Source: Sulfurimonadaceae bacterium (GTDB lineage Bacteria > Campylobacterota > Campylobacteria > Campylobacterales > Sulfurimonadaceae). From it: a stretch of 64,000 nt of DNA. The position numbers were made by a program, and so were the translations under genes. Of this stretch, positions 27,644 to 35,520 are shown piece by piece (within the stretch, counting starts at the first letter, position 1; every line of letters starts with the position of its first letter). A model generated the notes under the pieces. The model was not told the origin of the DNA, ran no database searches, and worked only from the letters and a program-made list of their open reading frames with translations. The stretch is from the NCBI GenBank assembly GCA_028683835.1, contig JAQUHB010000005.1, positions 1 to 64,000 on the forward strand. Reading direction: 5' to 3'.

Positions 27644-28393
27644 TTATCTAATATCTGCACTCTGACTAATGGCTACTTTCTGCCAATATAAAAAGAGAAT
27701 CGTAGATATGCCTGCACTGCCAAGGACCATGGCCATCACCACTATCTGATATCGTGCCGCAATAAGTGGGCTGATACCTGAGAGTATCTGCCCTGTCATC
27801 ATCCCAGGAAGAGAAACAAGACCTACGGCTAAGAGGGTATTGACTTGAGGAATCATTGCGGCTTTGAAGGCTAAAAATCTAGATTGAATGTAGTCATTTA
27901 ATTGAATCTCATAATCAAATCTTTCCACAGCAATAGCCACTGCATTCATAGCATTGGCATAGATCATTCCAGCAAGTGGTATCATTACCATTGGGGTGTA
28001 AAGAGATTTGAGATCTAACACGGCAATTAAGACGATGAGCAGATTAAAACTGCCGCCAATTGCAATAGCAGCGAAGATGTGCGTATATTTTTGAAAGCTT
28101 TTTTGTCTGCAACTGCGAAGCGCGATCATACTTGAGACGGCTATCATAAAAAGAACTATGGCAACTCCGATGATGGGCGAATCATCTTTAAATAAAAACT
28201 CTAAAACATATCCTATAAGCAAAAGCTGAGAGCTCATCCTAAGTGTAGCATAAGCGATCTCTTTTACGTTACCAAGCCATTTATAATAAAAGCATCCTAC
28301 AATAGTAACAGGAAGTAGCATAAAAAGAAGGTTTTGAAGTGGTATAGTATGCAATAATATCCTTTGAACTAGAGAGATATGTTCAGTGAACAA
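27644..28393 (-). CDS. FetB/YbbM-type ABC transporter permease (UPF0014)
   Basis: A 249-residue membrane protein with about seven hydrophobic helices and the family signature LVSLPGMMTGQILSG (about residue 190), plus RMSSQLLLIGYVL. In E. coli the homologue FetB pairs with the ATPase FetA in iron export. No FetA-like ATPase gene is in this window, so the partner must be elsewhere or missing. It ends 1 base from the convergent GGDEF-EAL stop. Confidence 0.87.
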   Translation of the reverse strand: MFTEHISLVQRILLHTIPLQNLLFMLLPVTIVGCFYYKWLGNVKEIAYATLRMSSQLLLIGYVLEFLFKDDSPIIGVAIVLFMIAVSSMIALRSCRQKSFQKYTHIFAAIAIGGSFNLLIVLIAVLDLKSLYTPMVMIPLAGMIYANAMNAVAIAVERFDYEIQLNDYIQSRFLAFKAAMIPQVNTLLAVGLVSLPGMMTGQILSGISPLIAARYQIVVMAMVLGSAGISTILFLYWQKVAISQSADIR

Positions 28394-28530
28394 CCACTAC
28401 TTGTTAAGATTTTAATTATACCTTTTTTCAAATTCATTTTCTGAAATTTTTTAAGGGTAATATATCTGATTTAAGCTCTTTTAGATAGGATTCTGCTGAT
28501 AAAATATTTTACTAATTGATGAGGTTATAT

Positions 28531-28995
28531 ATGTTTGGCACAGGTTTTTTAGGAACTTCCGCACCATTTTATATGGATTTTATTACAGTGTATTTTGCAC
28601 TTCTGCCTGTTTTGATGTTCTTTTCAATTCTCTTGGCCGTTCAAAAACAATACGAAAAGCATTTGCTTTCTCAGCTGATTTTATTTGCCGTAACTTTGGT
28701 TGTAGTTGTTGTTTTTGAAGTAGGTGTAAGAGTTTCTGATGGTTTTATAGAGTTTATGCAAAATGCACATGTCTCATACGGCTTTATGATTACATACTTA
28801 GTCGTGCATGTCAGTATAGCACTTGTTAGTGTTATCCTTTGGTCTGCACTTTTATATGGTGCTATTAAAAGTTACAAATTAGAAAACAAAGGTGTATCTA
28901 CTTCTCATAAAAAAGTAGGAAAGTTGGTATTTTTAGGGATGAGTGTCGCTTCATATATGGGAGTTGGAGTTTATTACTTTTTATTTTTGTATTAA
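28531..28995 (+). CDS. DUF420-like integral membrane protein
   Basis: A 154-residue protein with four membrane helices and several His residues at helix ends (NAHVSYGFMITYLVVHV, STSHKKVGKL), the pattern of DUF420/CtaM-like proteins linked to cytochrome oxidase biogenesis. Family assignment is by eye. The ORF track begins at TTG 28516, but GAGG at 28520-28523 is well placed for the ATG at 28531. It stands alone and converges on the DUF4395 gene across a long hairpin. Confidence 0.7.
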   Translation: MFGTGFLGTSAPFYMDFITVYFALLPVLMFFSILLAVQKQYEKHLLSQLILFAVTLVVVVVFEVGVRVSDGFIEFMQNAHVSYGFMITYLVVHVSIALVSVILWSALLYGAIKSYKLENKGVSTSHKKVGKLVFLGMSVASYMGVGVYYFLFLY

Positions 28996-29004
28996 ATCTT
29001 TAGA

Positions 29005-29043
29005 AATACTCTTTACATGTAAGCACTACATGTAAAGAGTATT
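29005..29043. terminator. Long perfect hairpin between convergent genes
   Basis: Seventeen-base perfect arms (AATACTCTTTACATGTA and its complement) around AGCAC. Neither side has a U tract. Each arm contains ACATGTAA. Position between convergent stops suggests bidirectional termination or 3'-end protection. Confidence 0.6.
29013..29022. repeat. TTACATGTAA palindrome within the hairpin arm
   Basis: The left arm carries the full ten-base word; the right arm carries CTACATGTAA (29026-29035). Confidence 0.7.
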
Positions 29044-29065
29044 GAGTGAACTCTTTAGTTATGCA

Positions 29066-29803
29066 TTAGTTCTCATCATTAAACTCTTTGTCCGCTTCTT
29101 TTTGAAATTCATCATCTTTTTCTTTTTGTAGTTGCGCTTTAGTTAAAACTGCTTCATGAAGAAACTCACCGAAGAATGTTTTAGGTTGTTCATACGCTAA
29201 AAATAGATATGTTCCACTAAAAAGCCCAATCATAGCTAAAGCCACAATTACTTTTTGGATTGGATTGAAAGTTTGTATAGGCTCTTTTGTACGTATTTCA
29301 CAGATGCCTCCAGGACAATATTGTGCATTTTTTCTTGTAATAAGTTTATAGATCATACAGCCAATACATATGGAAAACGCACTTTCTAAAAACATTAAGC
29401 TGGCACATAGCACACAAATTAAAACTTTGTAAAAAGTTATATCCCAGTTTAGGACAAACCAATAAACCATAGGTAAAGAGATAAGCCATCCTATCGTCCA
29501 AGCAAAACGTTTTTGCAACCCACCTACATATTCTGGTTTTTGGTTTTGAACTACAAATTTTCCTAAAAGTAGAGATGGAGCATATTTTGGACTTATCATT
29601 CTTAACGTAAAATCAACCCATAAAAATGCCAAATAGACTCGTGCCGCTATAATGTGGTTAAATCCTATACCGACAAAGATTATGATTGTCCCAATCATTC
29701 CAAGTATTCCTGCGGCAGCTCTTGCTTCTCTTTCGTTAACAACTGTGACTTCATACCCAGGGACTTTTTCCCCATATTCCCATAAAAAACTATGTAAGTT
29801 CAA
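29066..29803 (-). CDS. DUF4395 family membrane protein
   Basis: A 245-residue membrane protein with DUF4395-like features: VPGYEVTVVNEREARAAAGILG, then membrane helices interrupted by FTLRMISPKYAPSLLLGKFVV, and a cysteine-bearing helix CIGCMIYKLIT followed by YCPGGICE. The ORF track extends to ATG 29878, inside the MOSC gene; AAAGGAT followed at a normal distance by TTG at 29803 gives a better start (protein begins with NLHSFLWEYG). DUF4395 is often next to thiol-redox and sulfur genes. Here it ends the sox-linked series. Confidence 0.78.
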   Translation of the reverse strand: MNLHSFLWEYGEKVPGYEVTVVNEREARAAAGILGMIGTIIIFVGIGFNHIIAARVYLAFLWVDFTLRMISPKYAPSLLLGKFVVQNQKPEYVGGLQKRFAWTIGWLISLPMVYWFVLNWDITFYKVLICVLCASLMFLESAFSICIGCMIYKLITRKNAQYCPGGICEIRTKEPIQTFNPIQKVIVALAMIGLFSGTYLFLAYEQPKTFFGEFLHEAVLTKAQLQKEKDDEFQKEADKEFNDEN

Positions 29804-29834
29804 AAAATATCCTTTTGTTATTTTATTCTTGTAT

Positions 29835-30272
29835 TTACAATGTGATAATATCACCTTTTTTAATAACGCCACTTTCAAGCGCTTTTACAAAAATCCCACG
29901 ATCATCTTTGAGCAGTTTAGGTAGTTTGGAATCTATTTTAGAGAGACCCTGACAAAGAGTACAGTTTTGAGCGAGTTCGAATGTAACTTCTCCAATTTTG
30001 AACCTGTCTCCTAGATGTAAGCTGCTTATACTCCCTTCAATGAGAATATTTTCACCAAGGATTCCCTCTTGCAAATCTATATCTATTTGTTTTGCCATAT
30101 TATAGGCATCTATAGAACTAATTAAGACGGCACGCAAAGGATCTTTTCCATAAAACTTATCTTCTTTCACACCTTCTTGGTCTATGTAAAGTTCATTTTT
30201 TGTCAGTCTATGTGGCTCTTCTTTTATTGATATATAGAGCTCTTTTACTGTTGCTAAGATATTTCTTGACAT
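29835..30272 (-). CDS. MOSC domain protein
   Basis: A 145-residue single MOSC domain, related to the C-terminus of molybdenum-cofactor sulfurase and to YiiM. Seen: the N-terminal VKELYISIKEEPH, the conserved GILGENILIEG and the Cys-containing LAQNCTLCQGLSKID. MOSC proteins handle sulfur or Moco-dependent reactions; a role with the molybdoenzyme SoxC is an inference from position. It directly follows the thioredoxin-like gene with no gap. Confidence 0.83.
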   Translation of the reverse strand: MSRNILATVKELYISIKEEPHRLTKNELYIDQEGVKEDKFYGKDPLRAVLISSIDAYNMAKQIDIDLQEGILGENILIEGSISSLHLGDRFKIGEVTFELAQNCTLCQGLSKIDSKLPKLLKDDRGIFVKALESGVIKKGDIITL

Positions 30273-30752
30273 CTATTTCTTCTTTTTAAAACCGATTTTT
30301 TTCTCATAATCATCTAGCTCCATCTTTTTGTAGCTGTTTGATTTAATATATTCAAGAACAACAGCAAACTCATCTTCATTATAGATGCCTGGAAATAATC
30401 CTGCTACTGATTTGTCTTTATCATAAAACAGTGAGACCGGAAAACCAAATCCTATATACTTTGTAAACTCTTTCGCCGTTCCTTTAAAATCCTTATAAAT
30501 AACCGTGTCATTTTTTGAAGTTTCAATATCTGCATAAACAAAATCGCTTTTGATTCTTTTTTTAATATTATCTGTATCGAGTGTAAACATTTGCATCTCT
30601 TGGCAATATACACAATCTTTCCAATGTAAATATACAAAAAGATGTTTATGTTGCTTTGTTGCTGTGTCTATAAGTTTATCGATATTTATCTCTGCAGAAA
30701 ATGATAGGGAATATAAGGATAGGAGGAGAAAGAGAGACTTTATTATTTTCAT
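30273..30752 (-). CDS. Periplasmic thioredoxin-like protein (SoxW-like)
   Basis: A 159-residue exported thioredoxin-fold protein with a signal peptide (MKIIKSLFLLLSLYSLSFSAE) and active site WKDCVYCQEM (CxxC), followed by FGFPVSLFYDKDKSVAGLFPG with the cis-Pro region. The same fold occurs as SoxW, which reduces the SoxYZ carrier, next to sox genes elsewhere. Its place downstream of soxZ supports that reading, but general disulfide reduction is an alternative. Confidence 0.78.
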   Translation of the reverse strand: MKIIKSLFLLLSLYSLSFSAEINIDKLIDTATKQHKHLFVYLHWKDCVYCQEMQMFTLDTDNIKKRIKSDFVYADIETSKNDTVIYKDFKGTAKEFTKYIGFGFPVSLFYDKDKSVAGLFPGIYNEDEFAVVLEYIKSNSYKKMELDDYEKKIGFKKKK

Positions 30753-30806
30753 AAACTATCCTCTTCCTTTGCATTTCAGATTAATGAGGACTAAGCCCTC
30801 ACTAAA

Positions 30807-31109
30807 TTATCTGATTTCTGATGTTTCAGAATCTTTGTTACCTTTAAGGTCAATAGTATTAACAACTAATTTGTCTCCAGCTTTTGCGCCTTTGAAGCTA
30901 AAACCAACGATTGGGTTTTTAGATAGAAACTGACTTGTAGAAGCGTCAAAAACTGGTTTGCCATTTACTGATGCATCAATATGTACAATAAAGTTAGCGT
31001 CTTCTTTATGACCAGTTTTTGCTTTTGCTTGATCGTAAGTTAGCATGTCATGTTTGATCATAACTTTAGCTTCAACAACATCGCCTTTTAATTTTGCTTT
31101 GATTTTCAT
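30807..31109 (-). CDS. soxZ: Sulfur-carrier complex subunit SoxZ
   Basis: SoxZ pairs with SoxY to form the periplasmic carrier on which thiosulfate sulfur is oxidised. The 100-residue product begins MKIKAKLKGDVVEAKVMIKHDM and ends with an Ig-like strand pattern (IVGFSFKGAKAGDKLVV). It has no signal peptide, as expected, because SoxZ is exported with SoxY. Length is normal. Confidence 0.93.
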   Translation of the reverse strand: MKIKAKLKGDVVEAKVMIKHDMLTYDQAKAKTGHKEDANFIVHIDASVNGKPVFDASTSQFLSKNPIVGFSFKGAKAGDKLVVNTIDLKGNKDSETSEIR

Positions 31110-31162
31110 AAATATCCTTTAATTATTTTCTATTTTTTATTTTCTATTTTGCGAGGGCTAGA

Positions 31163-31615
31163 TCAGCCTTCACAACCACCTAATGCAACGTCAAGAGATT
31201 TGTTGATTGAGTAAAGTTTTCCATCTGTACCTTCAACAACAACTGTCATACTTCCACTTTTTTTCATTTTGATTTTTAATGAATAATCAACAACACTGCC
31301 AGGAACAACGTTCCATACCATGATAGCTGCTTCTGGATTCGCATCTTGAAACAATGCTACAGTTTTTGCAGCAATATCAGTTGAAATATCAACTGGGATT
31401 TGGCCGCCATTACTAGCAACTTTTGGGATATTAAGCTTAATAGCATCACTAGGAGTTGGTACTTTTCCAAATAATTTTGCGATACCATCATTTACTGTCT
31501 TAGCTGTCCATACATCTGGTTTTGTTGCTCTGAAATCTAGAGCACTTAAACTTGCTGGAACCATTGTAGCTACTGCTGCTAGTGCACCTAAACTTAAAAA
31601 TTTTCTTCTTTGCAT
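31163..31615 (-). CDS. soxY: Sulfur-carrier protein SoxY
   Basis: SoxY carries sulfur intermediates on a cysteine in its flexible C-terminus. The 150-residue product has a Tat signal (MQRRKFLSLGALAAVATMVPASL) and the C-terminal ALGGCEG, which corresponds to the usual GGCGG swinging arm; the Glu after Cys is a variant. Length and order with soxZ are typical. Confidence 0.94.
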   Translation of the reverse strand: MQRRKFLSLGALAAVATMVPASLSALDFRATKPDVWTAKTVNDGIAKLFGKVPTPSDAIKLNIPKVASNGGQIPVDISTDIAAKTVALFQDANPEAAIMVWNVVPGSVVDYSLKIKMKKSGSMTVVVEGTDGKLYSINKSLDVALGGCEG

Positions 31616-31636
31616 TCTATTTCCTTTTTATTTAAA

Positions 31637-32824
31637 TTACTTGCTCATGCTGATCATATAATCAACAACCGCTTTAAGATCTGAATCTGCTAAATCTGTT
31701 CCGCCTTTTGGAGGCATACCATTAAGACCGTTTATTGCGTGATCATACACTTTATCTATACCCTGACTTGTTACTTTAGCCCATGCTTTTTTGTTTCCAA
31801 CTACAGGAGCACCCATGCCATCAGCACCGTGACACATCTTACAAGTTCCCTCATATGACGCTTTAGCCGCATCATTTGAACCCGCTTTTTTCTCTACTAC
31901 TGGTAAATCTCTTACTGTAGATAAAGGCGGTAAGAAATCTTTCGTTTCAACTTTAATACGAGTTACCTTATTTTCTCCTTTAATACAGTCTGTCATACAA
32001 CGTTCGCTAACAGTTTTTGCACCAATATTTTTTGGATCATTAAAGTATGCACGTGCATTGTCTTGACCTTGTGGGCCATCAATTTTAGGTACAAAACCAT
32101 CTTTATTTGGCATAACAATCTTCAAGAATTTCGCTCTATCTAAATCATAATCATCTCCAACTAACTCACCATCAATCTTCATTTCATTGATATTAAGTAT
32201 GTAGGCAACTAATGCATAAACATCATTATCACTTAAGCTTTTTGGAGCTGGATGAGGCATTCCCTCTTTGATGTACCACCAGAGAGTACTTGCTTGTGGC
32301 CAGTACGTTCCAAACACACGATTTGGACCTTCTTCAGTAACCCCTCTTTGGTTAGTCAATGATTTCTGACCAACGTAAGCATTGCCTTTTGCTAAAGATG
32401 GATATCCACCACCACCTGAACCAAAATCACCGTGACACATACCACATTTAGCATCATAAAGATCGCCACCGTCTTTAACATTTCCATGTCCTTCTGGCGG
32501 TGGAGCATATGGTGTTACAGATGTAGCCCATGCATCTAACTCATTTTTTGTTGGTGTACGTCCGTAAGAATATCCACCATTTTGTGTATCAGAATTTACA
32601 TAATAGATACCAGACTTATTGTTGTTTACAGGATATGTAACACCACCATCAACAACAAGTTTTCCTGCATCTGGACCAGTTGAATATGAATGAGAAGCGC
32701 CCGTTGAAGAAACAGCACCGATTCCATCTGGAGAAGCATCACCACCAACACATGCAGTTAGTCCAATAGACACTGCTGTAATTAATGAAATTGATATCAG
32801 TGATTTACGATCTAATTTGAACAT
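31637..32824 (-). CDS. soxD: SoxD diheme cytochrome c subunit of sulfane dehydrogenase
   Basis: SoxD accepts electrons from SoxC during oxidation of SoxY-bound sulfane sulfur. The 395-residue product has two heme c sites, CGMCH (Cys127-His131) and CKMCH (Cys328-His332), with a Met-containing axial region PHPAPKSL after the first and NGMPPKGG after the second. The N-terminus carries a lipobox LTAC (Cys25), suggesting membrane anchoring. It overlaps soxC by 20 bases. Confidence 0.9.
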   Translation of the reverse strand: MFKLDRKSLISISLITAVSIGLTACVGGDASPDGIGAVSSTGASHSYSTGPDAGKLVVDGGVTYPVNNNKSGIYYVNSDTQNGGYSYGRTPTKNELDAWATSVTPYAPPPEGHGNVKDGGDLYDAKCGMCHGDFGSGGGGYPSLAKGNAYVGQKSLTNQRGVTEEGPNRVFGTYWPQASTLWWYIKEGMPHPAPKSLSDNDVYALVAYILNINEMKIDGELVGDDYDLDRAKFLKIVMPNKDGFVPKIDGPQGQDNARAYFNDPKNIGAKTVSERCMTDCIKGENKVTRIKVETKDFLPPLSTVRDLPVVEKKAGSNDAAKASYEGTCKMCHGADGMGAPVVGNKKAWAKVTSQGIDKVYDHAINGLNGMPPKGGTDLADSDLKAVVDYMISMSK

Positions 32825-34133
32825 TGTTAACCTCCCCTTTTTCTGTTACTTCCCATGTAGCAATACCATTTCTATGATAGACTGACTCTACACCCATAAC
32901 AGAAACTTCTTCTTCGATTGTTGGTTGCATACGTCCAGCATCATCCATCGCACGACTTCCTATAATGAGAGGTTTACCTTCATATTTGTACATAAAACTA
33001 AATCTTGTCCAAGCTTTTGGAAGAACAAGACCTTTAAGTTTTGTAGGTACCCAGTTTTTACAGCCATCAAATGTAATATCAACACCTGTGATAGTGCCAT
33101 ATCCACTCCAAGCAAGACCTTCGATCTCAACCATATCACCTTTTTTAAGGTCAGTCCATGGTTTTTCAGGACATGGAGAAGTGATAATAGAGTTAACTTC
33201 GTTTGCATAAAAATGTTGCACTGCTTTACCATCTGGTTTAAGAGCAGTATATTTTGCAGTTTCTTCTTTTGCATAAAAAGGCTCATCTGAAAATTCTAGA
33301 CGCTTAAGCCATTTAACACATAAGTTTCCTTCCCAACCTGGAAGTAAAAGACGAACAGGATATCCTTGTTCTGGGCGAAGAGCTTCCCCGTTTTGTCCCC
33401 AAACAATCATTGCATCATCGAGCACTTTGTCTATTGGTACAGTTCTGCCCATCTCTGAGTTGTCCGAGCCCTCTGCAAGCATCCATTTAGCAGTTGGTTT
33501 AAGACCTAAATCTTTAAGAATAGTTTTAATATAAACACCTGTCCATTGTGCGCAACTCATCATCCCTTTAGCAAACTGAACAGAGTTGAATTGTGGTCCT
33601 CTCCACTCTGGTCCACCGTTTGCAGGACATTCGATAAAGTGAATGCGGCTAACGCTTGGATAACGTTTAAGTTGATCAAGAGTAAGAACTAATGGTTTAT
33701 CTATAAGACCGTGAATCATTAAACGGTACTCATTTGGGTTGACTTGGGCAATACCACCGTGAGCTCTTGAGAAAAATAAACCGTTTGGTGTAATTATCCC
33801 CTCTGATTCTTGAATAGGACACATCGCAATTGATGCATACCAGTTACCAGAAGAGAGCAATTGTGCATTTCTTCTTGTATTGTTATGCTCATATTCCGAT
33901 GGCATACCATAAAGATTTTTTGTAACAGGGTCACCAAATTTGATTCCCCATGGCACATGGTTTATGATAGCTGGATCGTCAGCCATTGCCTTTGTGCCAG
34001 CAAAAAGACTTGTACCAGCTAAAGCAGTAGCAGACAAAGCTGCAGATTTTCTAAAAAAATCTCTTCTTGCTAATGTGTTGTGTGTGTCATTAGACGAAGA
34101 TTCTAGATTTTTTTGAGAATTATTATCGTTCAT
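32805..34133 (-). CDS. soxC: SoxC molybdopterin subunit of sulfane dehydrogenase
   Basis: SoxC is a sulfite-oxidase-family molybdoenzyme that, with SoxD, oxidises sulfane sulfur on SoxY to the sulfone level. The 442-residue product has a Tat signal (ARRDFFRKSAALSATALAG), the cofactor Cys in HFIECPANGGPEWRGPQ and the C-terminal dimerisation domain. It is the first gene of a minus-strand series soxC-soxD-soxY-soxZ-thioredoxin-MOSC-DUF4395. Upstream DNA has several palindromes. No soxX, soxA or soxB is in the window. Confidence 0.93.
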   Translation of the reverse strand: MNDNNSQKNLESSSNDTHNTLARRDFFRKSAALSATALAGTSLFAGTKAMADDPAIINHVPWGIKFGDPVTKNLYGMPSEYEHNNTRRNAQLLSSGNWYASIAMCPIQESEGIITPNGLFFSRAHGGIAQVNPNEYRLMIHGLIDKPLVLTLDQLKRYPSVSRIHFIECPANGGPEWRGPQFNSVQFAKGMMSCAQWTGVYIKTILKDLGLKPTAKWMLAEGSDNSEMGRTVPIDKVLDDAMIVWGQNGEALRPEQGYPVRLLLPGWEGNLCVKWLKRLEFSDEPFYAKEETAKYTALKPDGKAVQHFYANEVNSIITSPCPEKPWTDLKKGDMVEIEGLAWSGYGTITGVDITFDGCKNWVPTKLKGLVLPKAWTRFSFMYKYEGKPLIIGSRAMDDAGRMQPTIEEEVSVMGVESVYHRNGIATWEVTEKGEVNNVQIRS

Positions 34134-34389
34134 TTTTCTTCCTTTATAAGCTTTCTAGTGTAACCAATATATATTTAGTAGTGATCACTAAATCAGCTAA
34201 GCCATAGATTGATGCAATACTATTGCACGCTTAGGTAACTGTTTTGTAAATATCACAAATATATCACAAGAAATGATACAACAATTTGAAGATTAATACG
34301 ATTAATTTTATAATATAGAGTCTATTTTGTTACAAAACAACACAAATAAAAGTCTATTTTTAAGTAGAGGCACGAATCTTAATTTTTTT
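34134..34389 (-). promoter_or_regulatory. sox upstream regulatory region
   Basis: A 256-base AT-rich gap. It holds a 12-base palindrome TAGTGATCACTA (34179-34190), a 7-1-7 inverted repeat TGCAATA C TATTGCA (34213-34227) inside outer arms CTAAGC (34197) and GCTTAG (34229), and two direct copies of ATATCACAA at 34250 and 34261, one helical turn apart. These look like regulator sites for the soxC operon. No regulator gene lies beside it. Confidence 0.5.
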
Positions 34390-34674
34390 TCATAAATTAT
34401 GATTCGTATTAGTTATGATTCCTAGAACTACATAAGTATCTTTAATAATATCATGATAAAAAGGTATTGTAAAACCTTGGTGTTCAATATCTTTAATATT
34501 TTCATCATCAAAATATAGTGACTTCTTATATTTTGCTACTTTTGTTGGCATATTTAAGATTATTGTATCAAGGTAGAGTTTAAAACTCTTTGCGCTTTTT
34601 TTATCATTATTAAAAAAAGAGTCAAGTATTGACTTGAGTTGTTGCTCATAAAGTTTAGAATTTACTATTTTCAT
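34390..34674 (-). CDS. ParE/RelE-like toxin candidate
   Basis: A 94-residue protein resembling the RelE/ParE toxin fold: an N-terminal helical hairpin (YEQQLKSILDSFFNNDKKSAKSFKLYLD), a central TKVAKYKKSLYF and C-terminal strands GFTIPFYHDIIKDTYVVLGII. Toxins of this fold cleave mRNA at the ribosome or poison gyrase; catalytic residues cannot be assigned. Its ATG overlaps the stop of a 54-codon gene as ATGA, the usual antitoxin-toxin arrangement. Confidence 0.65.
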   Translation of the reverse strand: MKIVNSKLYEQQLKSILDSFFNNDKKSAKSFKLYLDTIILNMPTKVAKYKKSLYFDDENIKDIEHQGFTIPFYHDIIKDTYVVLGIITNTNHNL

Positions 34675-34835
34675 TTTTCTTCACCTTTTTCTAACCAATG
34701 ATCTATTTTTCCCATGGTTTCCAAGTAGCTTGAAAAACTTGCTGGATCTTGGATGTACTTGTCGAGTTCTTTTTGGAGAATTTCTTGCATTTGAGTGGAG
34801 ACATTTTTTTTATTTTCTAATTTTGTGTTTTCCAT
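34671..34835 (-). CDS. Small antitoxin candidate (54 residues, not in the ORF track)
   Basis: The minus strand encodes MENTKLENKKNVSTQMQEIL and continues through HWLEKGEEK to a TGA that overlaps the toxin ATG. AAAGGT lies 5 bases before the ATG. The product is acidic and helical with no recognised DNA-binding fold, like many short antitoxins that neutralise by wrapping the toxin. Assignment rests on size, order and overlap. Confidence 0.6.
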   Translation of the reverse strand: MENTKLENKKNVSTQMQEILQKELDKYIQDPASFSSYLETMGKIDHWLEKGEEK

Positions 34836-34871
34836 GTTTACCTTTCCGATACTATTAAAAAGATAGTGAAT

Positions 34872-35453
34872 TTATTCACTATCTTTTTTAACTGTTTGTG
34901 CTTTTTGAATTTTTACAGGTGTTGTCTCAGCGATAGTCGAGACCTGCTTTTTCACAAGAGCCACTGCTGCATCTGCTGTATCTGCCATTTGTAGATCATC
35001 GTTATTATCTAAATAGGTCGCGAGTTGTTGCATTTGAAAAGGCTGTCCGTATGTATATACAATTTCTCCTCCATCTTTCCCTTGAAGAAACATGGCTCCA
35101 GTTGCGCCCAATAGTAAGATAACAGCAAGAGCTTCAAGCATAAATTTTTTGGTTTTACATCCGATGAGTTTTATTAAAGCAATAATTCCCATTGTTATTG
35201 CTAAATATGTTCCTAACTGTTTATGTTCTTTGAGCTCACTCTGACCAGCCGGACTGAGATAGTCATATATAAGTGGACCTGCATGTGTACCTGTATACCA
35301 TACACCAATAACAGCAATCGCAGCGATAAGTGTGGCACGAGATGAGATTTTTGACATCCCCTCTGTTCTAGTGAAAAGATACACAACACCAAAAACTGAG
35401 GCAACTAGTGGAAGAACCATTGCAAAATGAACGGTAGCTGGGTGTAACATCAT
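34872..35453 (-). CDS. DUF2231-like membrane protein
   Basis: A 193-residue membrane protein starting MMLHPATVHFAMVLPLVASVFGVVYL, the His-containing first helix typical of DUF2231. Four helices lie within residues 1-120 (also SSRATLIAAIAVIGVWY, TYLAITMGIIALIKL, LEALAVILLLGATGAMF), followed by a soluble C-terminal tail. The conserved His residues suggest heme or metal contact (inference). It is flanked by the toxin-antitoxin pair and an unknown gene. Confidence 0.75.
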   Translation of the reverse strand: MMLHPATVHFAMVLPLVASVFGVVYLFTRTEGMSKISSRATLIAAIAVIGVWYTGTHAGPLIYDYLSPAGQSELKEHKQLGTYLAITMGIIALIKLIGCKTKKFMLEALAVILLLGATGAMFLQGKDGGEIVYTYGQPFQMQQLATYLDNNDDLQMADTADAAVALVKKQVSTIAETTPVKIQKAQTVKKDSE

Positions 35454-35520
35454 AGAATACTCCTTTTAAATCTTAAATCGGAGCACATTATAGGAAAAAA
35501 AGATATAAAATAACTTAATC

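Noticed and set aside
32925-33290. 121-residue plus-strand ORF inside soxC
   Set aside because: Shadow of the soxC coding frame; no start signal and no domain.
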